DNA of 9,589 nucleotides from DATEPR01 sp036503065 (GTDB taxonomy: Bacteria > Actinomycetota > Actinomycetes > Mycobacteriales > Pseudonocardiaceae), in the NCBI GenBank assembly GCA_036503065.1, contig DASXXM010000642.1:1-9589 (forward strand), given 5' to 3'. Below the pieces are notes generated by a model. The model did not search any database. It saw only the letters and a list, made by a program, of their open reading frames with translations, and was not told where the DNA came from. Below, piece by piece: positions 7,139 to 9,589 of this stretch (position 1 is its first letter; every line of letters begins with the position of its first letter). A program made the position numbers and the translations under genes.

Positions 7139-7143
7139 TCCTC
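7139..7143 (-). promoter_or_regulatory. Ribosome binding site of the HprK-like kinase
   Basis: GAGGA on the minus strand shares bases with the TGA of the Nudix gene (7142-7144) and lies nine bases before GTG 7129. A ribosome ending the Nudix gene could restart here, so this site both decides the kinase start and suggests coupled translation. Confidence 0.6.
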
Positions 7144-7621
7144 AGTCCAGGGGCGCTGGTAGATCGTCGCGGCCAAGCCGAGTGTCCAGTTCCCACAACG
7201 CCGTCTTGTCGTCGTCGTAGCGCAGCGCGTCGTACGCTTCCTCGTAAGGCACCCATCGGAACTCCGAATGTTCGTCGGAAAGGGATATCGGGCGATTCTC
7301 CGTTGTCACGTCCATCGCGAAGAAGTGCTTGCGCACGATGTAGAGGTCGGCCGGCCAGCCTTCGGCGGCTTTGAAACAGCTCTTTTCGACACCGCTGACC
7401 ATGTCCAGTTCGTAGATCGGGTTCGTCGCCGGCATTCCCGTCTCCTCCAGCGTTTCCCGACGTGCAGCCACCCGCAGTGTCTCGCCGGTCTCCATGCCAC
7501 CCGAGACGCTCTGCCAGTTGGCGTCGTCGGCCCGGCGGAAAACCGCGTACCGCGACCCGTCCGGAGTGATACGGAAAAGAAAGACCAGGACGGTGAAAGG
7601 CTCGCGCATCTGTTCGATCAC
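7142..7621 (-). CDS. Nudix hydrolase (NudB-like pyrophosphohydrolase)
   Basis: The protein has 159 residues from GTG 7621, or 155 from in-frame ATG 7609; I prefer GTG, with GAGAAA six bases upstream and about nine residues before the first strand, as in NudB. The Nudix box spans residues 41-63 and keeps every key position: G41, E47, R55, E56, E59, E60, G62. It is preceded by FRRADDANWQSVSGG, much like the WQSVTG stretch of NudB (dihydroneopterin triphosphate / dATP pyrophosphohydrolase). Nudix enzymes cleave X-linked nucleoside diphosphates with Mg2+, so possible roles are housecleaning or removing pyrophosphate or NMP from a nucleotide-linked intermediate of this operon. The actual substrate cannot be read from the sequence. 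It lies 35 bp after the nucleotidyltransferase stop, and its own stop overlaps the kinase ribosome binding site. A longer in-frame version would run into the nucleotidyltransferase gene and is rejected. Confidence 0.87.
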   Translation of the reverse strand: MIEQMREPFTVLVFLFRITPDGSRYAVFRRADDANWQSVSGGMETGETLRVAARRETLEETGMPATNPIYELDMVSGVEKSCFKAAEGWPADLYIVRKHFFAMDVTTENRPISLSDEHSEFRWVPYEEAYDALRYDDDKTALWELDTRLGRDDLPAPLD

Positions 7622-7656
7622 CCATTTCTCGCACGGTCGGAAACCCCCGCCACACC

Positions 7657-8772
7657 CTACAGCGGCGACTTCGACCGCGGTGCTTCGCGGGCGCGGCCGG
7701 GATCGAACAGCCGGGTCAGGAAGTCGGTACGCCACTCGTACTCGGCCCCTTCCACCGATCCCACCTTGTTCAGGTACGACACGTCGTCCGGCCGAAGCCC
7801 GGCCAGCACATCCGGCGGAATGGCGTCCGGATACAGCACGGCCGCGAAGTAGCACGACAGATAGACCGGCACGGCGACGTCGAACACGTGGACCAGCCGG
7901 ACGAACTCGGCCCAGTCGATGTCACCGGACCGGCCGGCCTGCGCGATGTCCAGGAACTTGTACAGGCACAGGTCCTTTCCGGCGTGCACGTACATCAGGG
8001 TGGTCGCCTCTTTGTAGAGGTGTGTCGCCAGGTCCAGTAGTTGGTGTTCCGGTGTCAGCACGTGTACCGGGAACCCGTAGAGCAGGATTCGGCGGGAACG
8101 GTCCGGCAGATCGGTGGTGGGAATGGACCAGCCGCTGCCGGGCAGGAACTGGTTGAGCGAGATGTCGACGGTGAACCAGTCGACGAACCGACTGGCGGCC
8201 GGGCGGTGCATGAGGATATTGGGCATGTGCAGTCGCTGGAACACCTCGATTCGGCGTGGTATCGGTGCCAGCCGGCGGCCGTTCCTGGATCGGGTTCCCT
8301 CCGCGTACCCGAGCTCGCCGAGAATCTGTTTGGCGCGCGTCGTGTCGTCCGGGTGCACCATGATGTCCAGGTCCTTCATCTGCCGCACGCCGACATCGTG
8401 GTACAGCTCGTGCAACAGCACCGGTCCCTTGCGGAGCACGGCGAGAACGCCACCGTCGGCCAGCGCGGCCGTGACCACGGCCAGTTCCCGCACCAGTTCC
8501 TCGTTGCGTTGCGCGTTCGCCGCGTAGAGGGAGGTGAGCAGGGCCCGGTAAGGGAACCACATCCCCGGTTCGCGGCTGGTCGGACAGAGGTCGTAGCGGT
8601 TGAGATTGCGGCCGACCAGGCAGGCCACCCGATGCGTCACCGCTTGGTCCAGGAACCACGGCCACGCCAACACATCCGACCTGGTGTTCAACGTCTCCCG
8701 GAGGTGTGCCGCCGACTCGGCGTCCAACTCGGTGTGGCACAGGTCGATCAGCAGTCGTGCCTCGTCCCGCAT
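7657..8772 (-). CDS. NTP_transf_5-type nucleotidyltransferase family protein
   Basis: The protein has 371 residues from ATG 8772, which overlaps the preceding TGA as TGATG. It fits the family of nucleotidyltransferase-fold proteins (PF14907 type): VLRKGPVLLHELYHDVGVR (112-130), then KDLDIMVHPDD with the metal-binding pair D134 and D136, a third acidic position in VDISLNQF (D203), and a helical C-terminal half with LTPEHQLLDLATHLYKEA (239-256) and the FLDIAQ/IDWAEF pair (273-290). Family members lie in exopolysaccharide loci and in some lasso-peptide clusters, usually beside HprK-like kinases. Proven reactions are few, though transfer of a nucleotide to a phosphate or hydroxyl group is likely. 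No signal peptide is seen, so it is cytoplasmic. With the kinase two genes downstream, it may act on a phosphorylated intermediate, which is inference. Confidence 0.8.
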   Translation of the reverse strand: MRDEARLLIDLCHTELDAESAAHLRETLNTRSDVLAWPWFLDQAVTHRVACLVGRNLNRYDLCPTSREPGMWFPYRALLTSLYAANAQRNEELVRELAVVTAALADGGVLAVLRKGPVLLHELYHDVGVRQMKDLDIMVHPDDTTRAKQILGELGYAEGTRSRNGRRLAPIPRRIEVFQRLHMPNILMHRPAASRFVDWFTVDISLNQFLPGSGWSIPTTDLPDRSRRILLYGFPVHVLTPEHQLLDLATHLYKEATTLMYVHAGKDLCLYKFLDIAQAGRSGDIDWAEFVRLVHVFDVAVPVYLSCYFAAVLYPDAIPPDVLAGLRPDDVSYLNKVGSVEGAEYEWRTDFLTRLFDPGRAREAPRSKSPL

Positions 8773-9589
8773 CAGATCGCCTCCCGGGCGTTGGCCAGTG
8801 CGTGGTCGTCCGCGGTGAAGTCGGTGCGGCCGGCGCCGTGCCGTGCGTGCCAGCGCGCCGATGTCGCCACATCGGGGTTCGGGTGCCAGTCCAGCGACTG
8901 CCGCGCCTTGTGTGCGGAGATCACCAGATGCTGCCGGTGCGCCGCGCTGATTGCGAGATCGGCCGGGAGCACCTCGTCCGGTACCCGGATCAGGCGGATC
9001 GTGGTGCCGAGCCCGGCGGCGATCGCGTGGGCCCATTCGGTGACCGTGGCGGTCTCGGTCTCCGCCACGTTGAACACCTGGCCCACCATGGCCGAGTCCG
9101 CTGTCAGGGCCAACCGCACGCAGGCGGCCAACGCGGTCGCGGATATCCGGGTGTACCGCAGGGTGCCCGGCCCGAAGGGAATGTCGTGCCGTCCGGCGGC
9201 CACCCGGTCGACCACGAACGACTCCCGACGCAGATAATCGTGCGGCCCGTAGACAGCGGTCGACCGCAGGAAGATCGCCGGATACCCGCGCCACGCGTCC
9301 TCGACATCGAGCTTCTCGTATCGGGGGCAGCCGGGCACCGCGTGCGCAAAGGCGTGTCGTACCGTGCGGACCGGGCTGGTTTCGGTGATGACGCCGGACT
9401 GCACCAGAACGCCGGCACGGTACTCGCGGTATGCCTCGTACACGTCACAACTGGAGATGACCACGATCCGGGCGCAGTCGGCGAAGACCGGCGCCACAGC
9501 CGTCACGTCGGTCGCCGTCATCGCGGTGACGTCGACCACGGCCTGCGGCGCGAACGCCCGTACGGCAGCCGCGGCCCGGGCCAGGCCGG
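8772..9589 (-). CDS. NAD-dependent epimerase/dehydratase family protein (extended SDR), start beyond right edge
   Basis: The frame is open to the window edge, with about 271 residues visible. The NAD-binding GxxGxxG end is missing, and GTG 9539 is an internal codon because the sequence before it (RAFAPQA) fits the fold. Visible SDR signals are the strand VVDVTAM, the strand with active-site serine IVVISSCDVYEAYREY, the LRSTAVYGPHDYLRRE stretch that follows the catalytic helix, and VFNVAE near the family's usual position. In the catalytic helix the lysine is kept (RYEKLDVE), but four residues before it, where the YxxxK tyrosine should be, there is a proline. So it may be an atypical or catalytically altered SDR. 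The family epimerises, dehydrates or reduces nucleotide sugars and related compounds; the substrate is unknown. It is the first visible gene of the five-gene operon, joined to the next by TGATG. Confidence 0.85.
   Translation of the reverse strand, partial: GLARAAAAVRAFAPQAVVDVTAMTATDVTAVAPVFADCARIVVISSCDVYEAYREYRAGVLVQSGVITETSPVRTVRHAFAHAVPGCPRYEKLDVEDAWRGYPAIFLRSTAVYGPHDYLRRESFVVDRVAAGRHDIPFGPGTLRYTRISATALAACVRLALTADSAMVGQVFNVAETETATVTEWAHAIAAGLGTTIRLIRVPDEVLPADLAISAAHRQHLVISAHKARQSLDWHPNPDVATSARWHARHGAGRTDFTADDHALANAREAI
8780..8785 (-). promoter_or_regulatory. Strong ribosome binding site of the nucleotidyltransferase
   Basis: GGGAGG on the minus strand lies seven bases before ATG 8772, inside the last codons of the epimerase gene. 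It is the best Shine-Dalgarno match in the operon and decides the start against the long upstream in-frame extension, which would run antisense-like through the epimerase. Confidence 0.7.

Noticed and set aside
7622..7855. Longer Nudix gene starting at 7855
   Set aside because: It would overlap the end of the nucleotidyltransferase by about 200 bp with an Arg/Gly-rich leader. Starts at 7621 or 7609 fit the family length.
8041..9237. 398-codon + strand open frame
   Set aside because: It is antisense to the nucleotidyltransferase and epimerase genes, shows no motif, and has composition typical of a shadow frame.

Overview
The window is high-GC DNA with GTG starts, G/C-ending codons and long antisense shadow ORFs, which points to an actinomycete (Actinomycetota). 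The genus cannot be fixed from the sequence. Every base lies in or close to a gene. No tRNA, rRNA, CRISPR array, insertion sequence or integrase was seen.

Left third, + strand (1-3568): two tandem paralogues of a predicted immune-type NTPase. The first is cut by the left edge, so only its glycine-rich membrane region and conserved C-terminus are visible. The second is complete at 844 residues. It has an N-terminal TIR domain with the catalytic-type glutamate (E90), a NACHT ATPase core (Walker A 255-262, Walker B 333-342), and a long multi-helix hydrophobic C-terminal half. This is the layout of a bacterial NLR-like, membrane-associated TIR effector, plausibly anti-phage. The paralogues are nearly identical in some blocks and clearly diverged in others, which suggests recent duplication or gene conversion.

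Centre, + strand (3813-5132): a 244-bp spacer, then a nucleotide-sugar dehydrogenase of the UDP-glucose/GDP-mannose dehydrogenase family, with motifs closest to the WecC/WbpA-type UDP-HexNAc enzymes. Its 3' end overlaps the next gene tail-to-tail by 66 bp.

Right half, - strand (9589 down to 5067): a tight five-gene operon. In transcription order it holds an SDR-type NAD-dependent epimerase/dehydratase (start beyond the right edge), an NTP_transf_5-type nucleotidyltransferase, a Nudix hydrolase, an HprK-like P-loop kinase and a HisC/CobD-like PLP aminotransferase. Two junctions are stop/start overlaps, and at a third the ribosome binding site overlaps the preceding stop codon, so translation is probably coupled. 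The set looks like a small-molecule, nucleotide-sugar or peptide-tailoring pathway. HprK-like kinases together with NTP_transf_5 proteins are known from some lasso-peptide loci, but no precursor, B1/B2 or cyclase gene is visible here. The pathway product is unknown, and the operon's promoter must lie to the right of the window.
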